Below, piece by piece: positions 25,001 to 34,717 of a stretch of 37,081 nucleotides of DNA. The notes under the pieces are model-generated. The model was not told the origin of the DNA and did no database searches. It saw nothing but the letters and a program-made list of their open reading frames with translations. The number at the start of each line of letters is the position of its first letter. The first letter of the stretch is position 1. The stretch covers positions 1 to 37,081 of the forward strand of contig JAGOMA010000047.1 of the NCBI GenBank assembly GCA_017993775.1, given 5' to 3'. This DNA comes from Chloroflexota bacterium (lineage in GTDB: Bacteria > Chloroflexota > Anaerolineae > Promineifilales > Promineifilaceae). Position numbers and translations under genes: made by a program.

Positions 25001-26054
25001 GGCGGTTCCAGTACCGTTTGCCGGTGGTTGGTTGGGTTTCCAGGGTGTTGCGGCTTTTGTCGATGCTTTGGGCTAACTGCTGCAAGCTGTAGTGGTCTTT
25101 GTAAGCGGGGTTGTGCATGGGCAGCAGGGCGCGGCTTTCGCCGTAGATGAGAAAAAGCAGGCGGTAAAGCAAGTAGAGGCTGTTTTGGTACACTTGCAGC
25201 CGTTGGGTAGGGTCGGTTTTGTCTAAGGTGGCGTCGCCGGCGAAAAAGCCGATGATGAGCTGCTCCAGAGAGCGGTAGGCGTTGTCGCGCAGGTTGGTTT
25301 CTAGCTCGATGGCGTAGGCGCGGCTGTCTTTGAGGGCGTTGTTGAGGAAGGTGTGGCCGTGGGCGTCGGGGCGGAAGGCGGTCTGGTTGAAGAAGAGCCA
25401 GAAGTAGGCGATGACGGCCGTGGCGGCGGTGTCGCTGGGGGCGTTTAGGGCGGCTAAGAGGTCGATCTCGAAGTAAGTTTCCAGGGTACGGGAGGATGAT
25501 TTGTGCAGCAGGCGCCAGAAACGGCCGTTGCTGAGGATGCCCCATTCTAAACCGGTGAGGGTAAGGTAGGTGTCGATTTGGAACATGGGGTTTTGGTCGT
25601 CGAAGATGGGTTTTGTGCCGGTTTTTTTGCTCAGGTTGACCTCCCACTGCTTTACTTCGCCGATGGCCAGGGCGTGTTGGGGGTAGAGAGGGGTGTTTTG
25701 GTGGGAAACGGCCGTTTGTCGCGCTTCTTCATCGGGGAAGAAGGCGTAGTCGGGCTTTTTGGTGCTGCCTTTGAGGCCGGGGATGGCGGCTTGCACTTCC
25801 CAGACGTGTCCGAGGCGTTCAAAGATGGGTTTGAACCAGTTTTCTTCGAGTTGGGCCTCTTTGTAGTCGGTTAATTGGGCTTGTTCCTGAGCGTAGCGGT
25901 CGCGGAGCCAGTCTAGGAGGGGGTGGGCGTGGGCGACGGCCGTTTGCCAGGTTGGGCTGTGGCGCAGAATGTCGTCCAGGTAATGGTCGGAGAAGAGGGA
26001 TTGGTTGTTGTGGGAGGCGAGGATGAGGGGTATTTGTTGGGATGGGTTGGGCAT
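22041..26054 (-). CDS. Type IIG restriction-modification enzyme (Eco57I-like)
   Basis: The 1337-aa product combines nuclease, adenine methyltransferase and target recognition in one chain. N-terminal nuclease: P-D102, then E133-V-K135 (AIGEVKQW), a PD-(D/E)XK pattern. Helical connector. Methyltransferase: motif I VLDPAMGSGHFL (Asp558) with Met where Cys is common, GVDKNPMAVELAKLSLWL, and motif IV N832-P-P-Y835. The recognition domain follows to about 1225 (GYLIPSNDGFLLGYL). Residues 675-685 are encoded by a palindromic element. Sequence for the recognition region (about 22380-23560) is far AT-richer than the rest (two 60-base lines count about 38% GC) and has no ACGGCCGT, suggesting an exchanged specificity domain. 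AGGAG precedes the ATG by about 8 nt. No separate methylase or specificity gene is nearby. Confidence 0.9.
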   Translation of the reverse strand: MPNPSQQIPLILASHNNQSLFSDHYLDDILRHSPTWQTAVAHAHPLLDWLRDRYAQEQAQLTDYKEAQLEENWFKPIFERLGHVWEVQAAIPGLKGSTKKPDYAFFPDEEARQTAVSHQNTPLYPQHALAIGEVKQWEVNLSKKTGTKPIFDDQNPMFQIDTYLTLTGLEWGILSNGRFWRLLHKSSSRTLETYFEIDLLAALNAPSDTAATAVIAYFWLFFNQTAFRPDAHGHTFLNNALKDSRAYAIELETNLRDNAYRSLEQLIIGFFAGDATLDKTDPTQRLQVYQNSLYLLYRLLFLIYGESRALLPMHNPAYKDHYSLQQLAQSIDKSRNTLETQPTTGKRYWNRLGELFRLIGGSDPQLNADLSVPRYNGGLFDAAQHPFLEQHFVGDRFLAKAIDYLAYRRIAQDGGKPAYQAVDYRTLDVRQLGSIYEGMLEYKVAIADEEMVTISKSGVETWVPISQKGKAKTFADRRQPGDLYLTNDKGERKATGSYYTPDYIVEYIVENTLGPLVEQARERVKAQTRQTGSLNEAERQRQSAERFIAEILRLNVLDPAMGSGHFLVEATHYLARALATDDYVQASPAQTGPFSQNSPIAAPTAESDLLYWKRRVVEACIYGVDKNPMAVELAKLSLWLKTAAADKPLSFLDHHLRHGDSLIGAWLNDLSRPPRPQGFPKPLGSPSDAQHALFDESAFTRDINRAVADVMTIERLPSDDIETVHAKEIAWQNIQQTHVARWQTLADLWVSAYFGNDMTPEAYRALADRLQGRENLLTDAQTAQFLAHPAANRQTNPDLDYFHWELAFPEVFFDEYGRSRHAAAGFDAVIGNPPYVRQEQLTPLKPFFSQHFANVYAGTADLFVYFFAQGITTLKEGGLNAYISSNSWLRANYATALRAYLRQNTTIEKIIDLGDNRVFADAADLYPAIHVVQHSTPPDNHIAHTASFNRGEGLENFSQRLVEKLQTVTIHNQTDSGWQLDDTERKLFDKIMAQGESLESIIDGKMYRGVLTGLNEAFIIDHATRNRLITEDPNNQAIIKPMLRGADLRPWYQAFQGEYLIFTRRGIDIDQYPVIKQYLDTYRQQLEPKPNDWPTKKHWAGRKAGSYRWYEIQDSVDYYSAFDEQKISWPDITKRPRFSFTKPNIFLNNTGYLIPSNDGFLLGYLQSRVTWFTISKISIALGERAGLERYRLVYQYMSEVPIPLAEFNRDEIEKLALTITQAAQTRYQLHEETRHRIITDLNPENHALNNALTAWWDLNFVKFRAEIKKVFKRDIPLKERHEWELYLADAQHQHQQLTAQIITQETQLNAHVYKLFHLTPEEIHLIEQSTKYNYGEV
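24000..24032. repeat. 33-bp palindromic element in frame in the Type IIG gene
   Basis: AGACCCCAAGGGTTT, a 3-nt loop, then its complement: exactly 11 codons, read as RPQGFPKPLGS (residues 675-685). It is the stop-free CCCCAAGGG variant. It sits between the methyltransferase core motifs I and IV, in a part of the chain likely to be a surface loop. Confidence 0.95.
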
Positions 26055-26079
26055 GGGAGGTGCTCCTGGTAAATGTTAA

Positions 26080-26142
26080 GACCCTAAGGGTTTAAGAAAA
26101 CCCGGGAAGACCCGGGAAGACCCTAAGGGTTTAAGAAAACCC

Positions 26143-26150
<8 letters not shown>
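26080..26150. repeat. One truncated and one complete palindromic element (CCCTAAGGG type)
   Basis: A first arm at 26080-26093 leads into AAGAAAACCC, where its second arm is cut. Two GGGAAGACCC copies follow, then a complete element: GACCCTAAGGGTTT (26119-26132), loop AAGA, AAACCCTTAGGGTC (26137-26150). It looks like an unequal recombination product. The complete element contains the rlmN stop codon. Confidence 0.92.
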
Positions 26151-27192
<1,042 letters not shown>

Positions 27193-27199
27193 GGGAGAA

Positions 27200-27227
27200 A
27201 TTGTAGCCAGGGTGGGGGGATTGGCAA
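27200..27227 (-). promoter_or_regulatory. rlmN promoter, probably leaderless
   Basis: Minus strand: TTGCCA (27227-27222), a 16-nt spacer, TACAAT (27205-27200), then 7 nt to the ATG. Both boxes match the housekeeping consensus at five of six positions or nearly so. It lies between the palindromic element at 27236-27287 and the gene. Confidence 0.7.
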
Positions 27228-27235
27228 ATTAGAAA

Positions 27236-27279
27236 GACCCTAAGGGTTTAAGAAAACCCTTAGGGTCGGGAGAAAACCC

Positions 27280-27287
<8 letters not shown>
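27236..27287. repeat. Palindromic element with an extra arm (CCCTAAGGG type)
   Basis: GACCCTAAGGGTTT (27236-27249), loop AAGA, AAACCCTTAGGGTC (27254-27267), then a second copy of the right arm (27274-27287) after GGGAGA. The last arm contains the stop codon of the PLP enzyme gene. It separates that gene from the rlmN promoter, where a terminator would be expected. Confidence 0.93.
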
Positions 27288-28416
<1,129 letters not shown>

Positions 28417-28442
28417 GTTGGGTTCCTTTCTGGTAATTTTTA

Positions 28443-28707
28443 GACCCTAAGGGTTTGGTAATGATTGATTTGTTTGTGCGCTGTTAAACCCTTAGGGTCT
28501 TGGTGGTGGGTAGACCCTAAGGGTTTGGTAACGAGTGATTTGTTTGTGCGCTGTTAAACCCTTAGGGTCTTGGTGGTGGTAGACCCTAAGGGTTTGGTAA
28601 TGATTGATTTGTTTGTGCGCTGTTAAACCCTTAGGGTCTTGGTGGTGGTAGACCCTAAGGGTTTGGTAACGAGTGATTTGTTTGTGCGGTGTTAAACCCT
28701 TAGGGTC
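28443..28707. repeat. Array of four 69/70-bp palindromic units (CCCTAAGGG type)
   Basis: Units start at 28443, 28513, 28582 and 28651. Each is GACCCTAAGGGTTT, a 28-nt spacer, AAACCCTTAGGGTC, and a TTGGTGGTGG-type linker. Units 1 and 3 share GGTAATGATTGA; units 2 and 4 share GGTAACGAGTGA. The array therefore grew by copying a two-unit block. It lies upstream of both divergent genes. Confidence 0.97.
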
Positions 28708-28825
28708 TTGGTGGTGGTTTCAGTAATGTTACCTGGAAACGGACAATTGATCATTCTCGATTCTGTTATTGTCCCTGTTCCAGGCAGGGGATACGGCCGT
28801 TGCTCCCCGATTGGCCTTTTTCCGC

Positions 28826-28831
28826 TACAAT
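28826..28831 (+). promoter_or_regulatory. TACAAT -10 box, 7 nt before the Dus ATG
   Basis: TACAAT, then TGGCCGC, then ATG at 28839. No ribosome site fits. The -35 is weak: TTGCTC is 20 nt upstream. The spacing equals that at rlmN and at 33774-33779. Confidence 0.55.
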
Positions 28832-28838
28832 TGGCCGC

Positions 28839-29816
28839 ATGATGGGTGAACCGATTTTTCATGTGGGCCATGTGCCGGTGTTTGGCGACGTGATTTTAGC
28901 GCCGATGGCCGGGTATTCGGACGTGCCGTACCGGGCGTTGTGCCGCGCGTATGGTTCGGCGATGCATTATACGGAGTTTGTGCCGGTGGAGGCGCTGCTG
29001 GGGCGGCGGGTGCATCCGCGTTTTGGGCGGCGGTTGGATAAGCAGGTGGGGGAACGGCCGTTTGTCATCCAAATTTTTGGGAATGACGCGCAAAAGCTCT
29101 TGCGGGCCGCGCAGCGCATGGAACAAGCCTGGGGACCAGACATTATCGACGTGAATATGGGCTGTTCGACGCGCAAAGTGAGCGGGCGCGGCGCGGGCGC
29201 GGGCATGATGCCTCAGCCGGAACTGGTGGCCGAGACGTTTCGTTTGCTCTCGACGCATCTTTCTGTGCCGGTAAGCGGCAAAATTCGCCTGGGTTGGGAT
29301 GAAGACCAGAAAAATTACCGCGAGATCGCCCGGATTATGGTGGATAATGGCGCGGCGTTGATTGCCATGCACGGCCGTACCAAAGTGCAAAAGTATGGCG
29401 GGCAAGCCGACTGGGAGGCCATCGCCAATTTGCGCCAACTGGTGGATGTGCCGGTTATTGGCAACGGCGATGTGCAGTCACCGGCCGATATTGACCGCAT
29501 GAAGGCGCAAACAGGCTGCGACGCGGTGATGGTGGGGCGGGCGGCCATCGGCAATCCCTGGATTTTTGCCCGCCAGGACAAATCGACGCTGGCTTTGGCC
29601 GATATTGTGGCCGCGCTGCGCCTCCATGCGGGCGAAATGCTGGCCTATTATGGCGAGCGGGACGGGCTGCTCCTGTTTCGCAAGCATCTCAAGCAGTATT
29701 TGGGCGATGATGGGGCAGCGGCGGCCTGGATACCGGCGTTATTGGCGGCGGATACGGCCGTTGAGTTCTTTGCCCAGTTAGACCGGTTGGGCGTGGCCGA
29801 GGTTGAAGGGGTGTAA
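28839..29816 (+). CDS. tRNA-dihydrouridine synthase
   Basis: The 325-aa flavin enzyme reduces uridines in the tRNA D-loop. Signatures are ILAPMAGYSDVPYR (19-32), FVIQIFGND, DVNMGCSTRKVSGRGAG with catalytic Cys109, MHGRTKVQKYGGQADW, and VIGNGDVQSPAD. It is closest to DusB-like bacterial enzymes, but the subtype is not certain. I chose the ATG at 28839, although an ATG follows immediately at 28842, because a TACAAT ends 7 nt before it. The frame open from 28800 has no support. Three octamers lie within, including M-H-G-R-T in the conserved HGRT motif. Confidence 0.93.
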   Translation: MMGEPIFHVGHVPVFGDVILAPMAGYSDVPYRALCRAYGSAMHYTEFVPVEALLGRRVHPRFGRRLDKQVGERPFVIQIFGNDAQKLLRAAQRMEQAWGPDIIDVNMGCSTRKVSGRGAGAGMMPQPELVAETFRLLSTHLSVPVSGKIRLGWDEDQKNYREIARIMVDNGAALIAMHGRTKVQKYGGQADWEAIANLRQLVDVPVIGNGDVQSPADIDRMKAQTGCDAVMVGRAAIGNPWIFARQDKSTLALADIVAALRLHAGEMLAYYGERDGLLLFRKHLKQYLGDDGAAAAWIPALLAADTAVEFFAQLDRLGVAEVEGV

Positions 29817-29859
29817 TGCCGAAACTGATGTAAGAACGCGGATTTAAAGTGCCTTACAG

Positions 29860-29890
29860 GAGATTGGAGATTGATTCAATCTCCAATCTC
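29860..29890. terminator. 14-bp perfect hairpin between convergent genes
   Basis: GAGATTGGAGATTG, loop ATT, then its exact complement. It is placed as a shared terminator for the Dus and amylase genes. No T-run follows on either strand, so it may act only as a 3' stabilising hairpin. Confidence 0.55.
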
Positions 29891-29909
29891 GGTTCTGCCA
29901 GTTGTTTTC

Positions 29910-32900
29910 TTAGTCCATCTTCTTGGTAACGAGCAGCCAGAGGCCCATGCCGGCGGTGAGCAGAAGGAGCAGCAGGGGCATGAAGGGGAATGAGTTGGGC
30001 GAATAAAAGGTGGTAAGGGAAACGGCCGTTGGCGCGCTGTCCGACGAATTGCCGACCACAAACATCGTGCCGGTTAATCCAGTTAAATTGGGCGTCGTGG
30101 CGTCCGTCACCGTAAAACGAACCACATTCCCTGCCTGATCAACGGTGATTGGGCCGCCGAGGACCGGCTGCCAGACGCCGCCTGTGTAGTAATACAGGGT
30201 GTGCGCCGCTTCGTTGGTTTCATTGGTGTAGGCCAGGTTGAGGGTAAGGCTGTCCACGTTGGTGGCGCTGCTCAGGTGCGCATCGACGTAGGCGGAGTAG
30301 TTGTGGGCGGAATTGGGCACGGCCGTAAAGTCCGCCAGGGTCACAACCGGCTCGCCGTGTCCTGCTTTCGTCACCGTAAGTGGTCCGTTGGTCATGGTTT
30401 GCGGGCCGATGCCCGTTTTTGTGGTTGTGATGGTGTTGAGGGTGGCCGCATAAGCGACGAAGACGGCCGTGGCATCGCTGTAAACCACGCCGCTGGGCGC
30501 GGTGATGCTGGCCTCGATGACGGCCACGTCACCCGTGGCGGGGGCGTTGTAGGTGGCCGTGGCTGTACCGGCTGCGTTGGTAACGGCCGTGGCGTCCACC
30601 GTCCCGCCGCCGCTGATCACGGCAAAATTCACCGTCACTCCGGCGGGCAGGGTTTGCCCGGCCGTGTCGCGCACCACAGCGGCAATCGTTGTGTCGCCAT
30701 TCGCCGCTACCTGGCTTGCCGCCGCGCTGACGGCCGTTGTAACGGGCGGCAAAGAAGCGGTTGTGTCGCTAGTGTTGGGGTTATCGAACGCAGGAACCAG
30801 CACGGCGCTGCTTAACCCGGCCAGATTGTTCACCGTCAGGCTGCTGCCGCTTGTCGTCCAATTTGCACCACCGTTTAGCACATCGGCAAACGCGCCGCTG
30901 CATGTTGGCGGTAAATTGTTCAGCGTTACATTTTGCGTATTCGTGCCCCGATTGAAGATGGCGATGGCGCAGGCGGGGGCGCTGGCGTCGGTGCGGGCGT
31001 AGGCGTAAATTTTGTTCGTATTGTCGGTCAGCAGGGTGGTTACGTCGCCGGTGCGCAGCACATCGTAGTTGTTGCGCGTGAGGGCCAACGTGCGATAAGT
31101 GGCTTGCAGGTCGGTATTGGGCAGACCGGCTGGCAGGCTGCCGCTTTGGTCGGGCCAGGGGTAGGATTGGCGGTTGTAGGGATCGTCTTGCACGGCCGTG
31201 CCGTCCCATTTGCCGGCGCCCCAGGCGGCGTAGCCGCCATAATCGCGCGCGCCGAGACCCACTTCGTCGCCAAAGTAGATGGTAGGCGCACCGGGGTAGG
31301 TAAATTGGAGGGCGGCCATCATTTTCATTTTGGCGAGGGCGTTTGGCAGGTCGGTAGATTGTTCGCGCAGAACGAAGAGAGCGCGGTTGGTGTCGTGGCT
31401 GTCCATCAGGTTCATCATGCTGTACCACGCTTCGGCGGGGTAGTCTTCGCGGATGGAGCCGAGGACGTAATCGAACTCGCTGGGGGAAAGGGCATACATA
31501 GTCTGGTCGCCGTTGTTGTCGTTGTCGGTCCAGGTGGCGTCGATGAGGAAGCCCAGTACGGCTTTGCGGTAGCGATAGTTCATGGTGGCGTCGAGCTGAT
31601 CGCCGTAGAGCCAGGGAGTGGCTTCGTACCACACTTCGCTGTAGAGGGGGCCGTTGAGGGCGTCGTTGTTTTTGACCTGGGCGCGGAATTGGGTCCAGAA
31701 GGCGTGGCTAATTTCGTCGGCGACGTCGAAGCGCCAGCCGTCTGCGCCCAGGCTGGTCCAGTATTGGATGACGGCCGTTGGCGAGACATCGTTATTGGCC
31801 GAATCGAAAATATAGTCGGTAACGGCCGTATTCTCGTTCAGCAGCGGCAGGGTATCGTAGCCCCACCAGGAATCGTAGTTTTGGTTGCCGTCGGTGCGGT
31901 CGGCGCAGGCTCCGACGCCGGGCAGGAAGGTGTAGAAGACGTTGTACGGAGAGGCTTCATTTTCGCACGCGCCGCTGTTGTTGCTGGCAGTGGTGGGATT
32001 ACCGTTGGCGTCCCAACGGCCGTAACGATCAAAATAAACCGAGTCGGAGCCGGTGTGGTTAAACACGCCATCCAAAATAATCTTGATGCCCCGCGCTTCC
32101 GCTTCGGCGTTTAGCTGGGCAAAGAGGGCGTTGTCGCCGTAACGCGGGCTGATGCGCAGGTAATCGGTGGTGTCGTAGCCGTGATTGGACGGGGAGGCGA
32201 AGATGGGGTTGAAGTAAACGGCCGTCACGCCCTGCGATTGCAAATAGTCCAGCTCATCCATCACCCCCTGCAAATCGCCGCCGAAAAAGTCGCGGCTCCA
32301 GCCGTTGGTCAGGCGGGCGTCTTCCACCGGTTCGTTCCAGGCGGCGTGAGTGTTGATGGGGCTGCCGTACACATCGGCATAAGGCCAGGCGGTGTCGTTG
32401 GCCGGGTCGCCGTTGCGGAAGCGGTCGGGCAAAATCTGGTAGATGACAGCGTTGGCGGCCCAGCTATCCAGGTGATTGGTGAACGCGCTCTGGTCGTAAA
32501 CGGTGATATTGAAGGAATTGTTGGCGTAGCCATCGGCTGAGGCGCTGCAAGGGTTGCCAGTAAGGCCGTTCACCATCATGCCTGTGCCGTTTTCATAACG
32601 ATCTTCGTGGTCATAGCTGTTGTGGGCGTAGTTGTCGATGTACCAGTCGCAGTCGCCGCCGTCTTGCAGGCGGAATTTGTAGTAGAGTGTGCGCGTATCC
32701 GGCGAGGCGGGGATGACAAATTCATAGGTGTCGTATGTGCCGTCGGTGGCTACCCGCGTGTTTTGCACATTCCACAGCGTGCCGCTGCTGTCGACGGCCG
32801 TGTTCACGTTATAAACCACCAGCGTGGCGTTGCTCAGGTCGTTGGCGGCCGTGCGCAGCCGAATAGTGATGGGCTGACCGGTGGGCACTGCGCCAAATGG

Positions 32901-33071
32901 GGCGCGATAGGCGCTGTCGCGGGTGTTGTGCAGCACTTCGTTCCAATAGACGTTGTTATCCAGGCTCGCATTGGGCGCGGCGGCGGCTTGGGGCGCGCGG
33001 GGCAATGCGGTGAGCAGAAAAACAATGAGGATGAAGGCGAATAAAGAGGGGGACGGCCGTTTCTTTGTCAT
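29910..33071 (-). CDS. Secreted, membrane-anchored GH13 alpha-amylase/pullulanase-type enzyme
   Basis: The 1053-aa product has a signal peptide (1-32, ending near AQAAAAPN) and an N-terminal beta domain (about 40-195). The GH13 barrel (about 205-640) has DGVFNHTG (Asp334, His339), GWRFDVADE (nucleophile Asp449), YSEVWYEA (Glu479) and MDSHDTNR (Asp560). A C-terminal beta domain follows, then a bacterial Ig-like domain (about 785-875: AASQVAANGDTTIAAVVRD, GVTVNFAVISGGGTVDA). A further beta region leads to a hydrophobic helix (about 1028-1046) and a Lys-Lys-Met-Asp end. It probably digests alpha-glucan at the cell surface and would feed the cytoplasmic GH13 enzyme at 10036-11931. CGAGGT lies about 6 nt before the ATG. 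It has about a dozen octamers. Confidence 0.92.
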   Translation of the reverse strand: MTKKRPSPSLFAFILIVFLLTALPRAPQAAAAPNASLDNNVYWNEVLHNTRDSAYRAPFGAVPTGQPITIRLRTAANDLSNATLVVYNVNTAVDSSGTLWNVQNTRVATDGTYDTYEFVIPASPDTRTLYYKFRLQDGGDCDWYIDNYAHNSYDHEDRYENGTGMMVNGLTGNPCSASADGYANNSFNITVYDQSAFTNHLDSWAANAVIYQILPDRFRNGDPANDTAWPYADVYGSPINTHAAWNEPVEDARLTNGWSRDFFGGDLQGVMDELDYLQSQGVTAVYFNPIFASPSNHGYDTTDYLRISPRYGDNALFAQLNAEAEARGIKIILDGVFNHTGSDSVYFDRYGRWDANGNPTTASNNSGACENEASPYNVFYTFLPGVGACADRTDGNQNYDSWWGYDTLPLLNENTAVTDYIFDSANNDVSPTAVIQYWTSLGADGWRFDVADEISHAFWTQFRAQVKNNDALNGPLYSEVWYEATPWLYGDQLDATMNYRYRKAVLGFLIDATWTDNDNNGDQTMYALSPSEFDYVLGSIREDYPAEAWYSMMNLMDSHDTNRALFVLREQSTDLPNALAKMKMMAALQFTYPGAPTIYFGDEVGLGARDYGGYAAWGAGKWDGTAVQDDPYNRQSYPWPDQSGSLPAGLPNTDLQATYRTLALTRNNYDVLRTGDVTTLLTDNTNKIYAYARTDASAPACAIAIFNRGTNTQNVTLNNLPPTCSGAFADVLNGGANWTTSGSSLTVNNLAGLSSAVLVPAFDNPNTSDTTASLPPVTTAVSAAASQVAANGDTTIAAVVRDTAGQTLPAGVTVNFAVISGGGTVDATAVTNAAGTATATYNAPATGDVAVIEASITAPSGVVYSDATAVFVAYAATLNTITTTKTGIGPQTMTNGPLTVTKAGHGEPVVTLADFTAVPNSAHNYSAYVDAHLSSATNVDSLTLNLAYTNETNEAAHTLYYYTGGVWQPVLGGPITVDQAGNVVRFTVTDATTPNLTGLTGTMFVVGNSSDSAPTAVSLTTFYSPNSFPFMPLLLLLLTAGMGLWLLVTKKMD

Positions 33072-33115
33072 GTTGACCTCGATATACTACAAAAGGTATG
33101 GGGTTAGGTTGTCTT

Positions 33116-33153
33116 GCCGACAAAATAGTTGAAGCATCAACCATTTTGCTGGC
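33116..33153. repeat. Imperfect 17-bp hairpin
   Basis: GCCGACAAAATAGTTGA, loop AGCA, TCAACCATTTTGCTGGC; 14 of 17 positions pair as Watson-Crick, with three mismatches or wobble pairs. It lies in the divergent gap between the amylase and VOC genes. A dispersed element or regulator site is possible. Confidence 0.6.
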
Positions 33154-33312
33154 GAATTGTACAGTATGTAGGATTTTTTCGTCAATCGTTTGGCGGTTTT
33201 GTGCCGGAAATTGTGGTCTGGCCGGCAGAAACGGCCGTTGGGGGCATTATTCGCCGCGCATTGGGCGGGGCGCTGCCCTAAAGACAGAGCAGGAGGACAG
33301 CAAGACAGGCAT

Positions 33313-33693
33313 ATGAATCGACCGACTCTTCAACAGCAAGTCACTTTTTTGCATACGGCCGTATTGCCCGAAACGGCCGTGTTTTACCAAACTATTTTGG
33401 GGCTGCCCCTGGCGCTAGATCAGGGCGTTTGCCAGATATTCCAGGTGACGCCGACCGCTTTTTTGGGTTTTTGCCGACATTTAGAGGGCGCACGGCCGTC
33501 TGGCGTCATTCTCACCCTGGTGGCCGAGGATGTGGATGGTTGGCACGCCTACCTGAAAGCGCAAGGGGTCGCCATTGAAAAGCCGCCCACGCTGAACGAA
33601 ACCTTCAACATTTATCACTGCTTCATCCGCGACCCCAATGGTTATTTGATCGAAATTCAGCGATTTTTGGACCCGGCCTGGCCTGGCGCGTGA
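33313..33693 (+). CDS. VOC (glyoxalase/bleomycin resistance) family protein
   Basis: The 126-aa product has the paired beta-alpha-beta layout of a single VOC unit: VTFLHTAVLPETAVFYQTIL at the start, LTLVAEDVDGWHAYLKAQG in the middle, and FIRDPNGYLIEIQRFLDP at the end, with the usual Glu in the last strand (LIEIQ). The metal and substrate cannot be predicted. The ATG at 33313 gives the family's normal length; an AGGAGG exists but about 18 nt upstream, so the start is less certain. Three octamers lie in its short length, two of them 18 bp apart (33355 and 33373). Confidence 0.85.
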   Translation: MNRPTLQQQVTFLHTAVLPETAVFYQTILGLPLALDQGVCQIFQVTPTAFLGFCRHLEGARPSGVILTLVAEDVDGWHAYLKAQGVAIEKPPTLNETFNIYHCFIRDPNGYLIEIQRFLDPAWPGA

Positions 33694-33773
33694 GGGCCGG
33701 TTTCATGAATTGTGACCAAATAATTGGCCCTGGAGACTGGCGAATTGGCCGTGCCCAAACGGCCGTTTCTGAC

Positions 33774-33779
33774 TACAAT
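33774..33779 (+). promoter_or_regulatory. TACAAT -10 box, 7 nt before the ATG at 33787
   Basis: TACAAT, then CCAATGT, then ATG. No ribosome site is present. The nearest -35-like TTGGCC is 23 nt up, too far, so support comes mostly from the identical spacing at rlmN and Dus. Confidence 0.5.
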
Positions 33780-33786
33780 CCAATGT

Positions 33787-34515
33787 ATGGCGCTTCAGGA
33801 AAAAATAACCCCAGAAGTCAGCTTTGAATGGCTTATCTATGCCGACGCCACGTTTGCCGGCCTCTCCATCCTCATCCCAATCCCCCTGGTAGATGTTGCC
33901 TTTGAGCAGTTTTTCCGCCGCCGAATGCCGGTGGCCATCGCCCGGCGAAATGGGCTGACGCTCAGCCCCGCCATGCGCCTGGATTTGAACCGCGGCCGGT
34001 TTAGCTGCCTGATGGCCTGCCTGACATGGCCGCTGCTGCTGTTGTTTGCCATCGTAAAACGTTTGTCGCGTAACCTGCTTTATTTCCTGACCATCAAGGA
34101 AGCGTCTGACCAGTTGAGCGTGTATTGGCACCGGGCGTTTTTGTTGGATTATATGTGTCAGGCGGGATATTTGGCGGATGAGGGAACGGCCGTTACCGCT
34201 GCCGAAACCTTGCGCGAAACCCTGGAAACCATCACCACCAGTCCGCTAAACGAATTGGCGCGGCAGGTCGTTTACCTGCCAAAGCACATTTTGCGCACCT
34301 TGCGGCAGGCGCGGCGCGGCGAAATAAACGTGGAAATGGAGAACACTCGCAACCTGATGGCCCGCGCCTGGGGAAATTTCAGCGATCATTTTATTGAAGT
34401 AGCGCAGCAATATGATGATCTGTTCAAAATCGTGCAGGCGCGGCAGCAAGCCGCCGCCGCTGAGCGCGCCGCCGCCGAGCGCGCCGCCGCCAATTCGTCA
34501 GCGCCGAAAGGATAA
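33787..34515 (+). CDS. Membrane-associated protein of unknown function
   Basis: The 242-aa product is not recognised. A hydrophobic stretch with prolines (about 19-38, LSILIPIPLVDVAF) and a clearer membrane segment (about 73-90, CLMACLTWPLLLLFAIV) lie in the first half. The segment RRRMPVAIARRNG between them is basic. The second half is helical, ending in an Ala/Glu-rich tail (AAAERAAAERAAA). I chose the ATG at 33787, not the TTG at 33724, because a TACAAT precedes it by 7 nt. One octamer encodes G-T-A-V. Confidence 0.65.
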   Translation: MALQEKITPEVSFEWLIYADATFAGLSILIPIPLVDVAFEQFFRRRMPVAIARRNGLTLSPAMRLDLNRGRFSCLMACLTWPLLLLFAIVKRLSRNLLYFLTIKEASDQLSVYWHRAFLLDYMCQAGYLADEGTAVTAAETLRETLETITTSPLNELARQVVYLPKHILRTLRQARRGEINVEMENTRNLMARAWGNFSDHFIEVAQQYDDLFKIVQARQQAAAAERAAAERAAANSSAPKG

Positions 34516-34717
34516 CCATGCCCCTGATTGTGGAAAGCGCCTTTCGGGCGCGCCATGAGGAAACATACTGCCGCAGCGTGTCGGCACTGCCTCTTGTCGC
34601 CAGCGACTGCCGGTACGCATTCCGGCCGATTTTTTGGCCAGCTTTTCCGGGCACATCGTGGTAAACGGCCGTGCCTGACGTAACCGATACAAGGACGAGA
34701 ATACCTCGAATAAAAAC

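Larger units (their letters stand above)
28417..28838. other. 422-bp divergent intergenic region
   Basis: It lies between the divergent PLP enzyme (minus) and Dus (plus) genes. The four-unit array takes 28443-28707. The remaining 130 bp holds one ACGGCCGT (28793) and the Dus -10 box. No gene is seen. Confidence 0.7.

Noticed and set aside
22041..26054. BREX/DISARM-type defence island
   Set aside because: The methyltransferase-nuclease is a single Eco57I-like chain; no pglZ, brx or drm genes are adjacent.
28443..28707. Telomere-like CCCTAA repeats
   Set aside because: CCCTAAGGG here is half of a palindrome in separated units, not a tandem CCCTAAA tract.
30933..32114. Plus-strand gene of 393 codons
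   Set aside because: Antisense frame of the secreted GH13 gene; no family features.
34518..34664. 48-codon gene just after the 242-aa protein
   Set aside because: Starts 2 nt past the previous stop, but no ribosome site, no family features and Cys/Arg/Pro-rich composition; probably chance.
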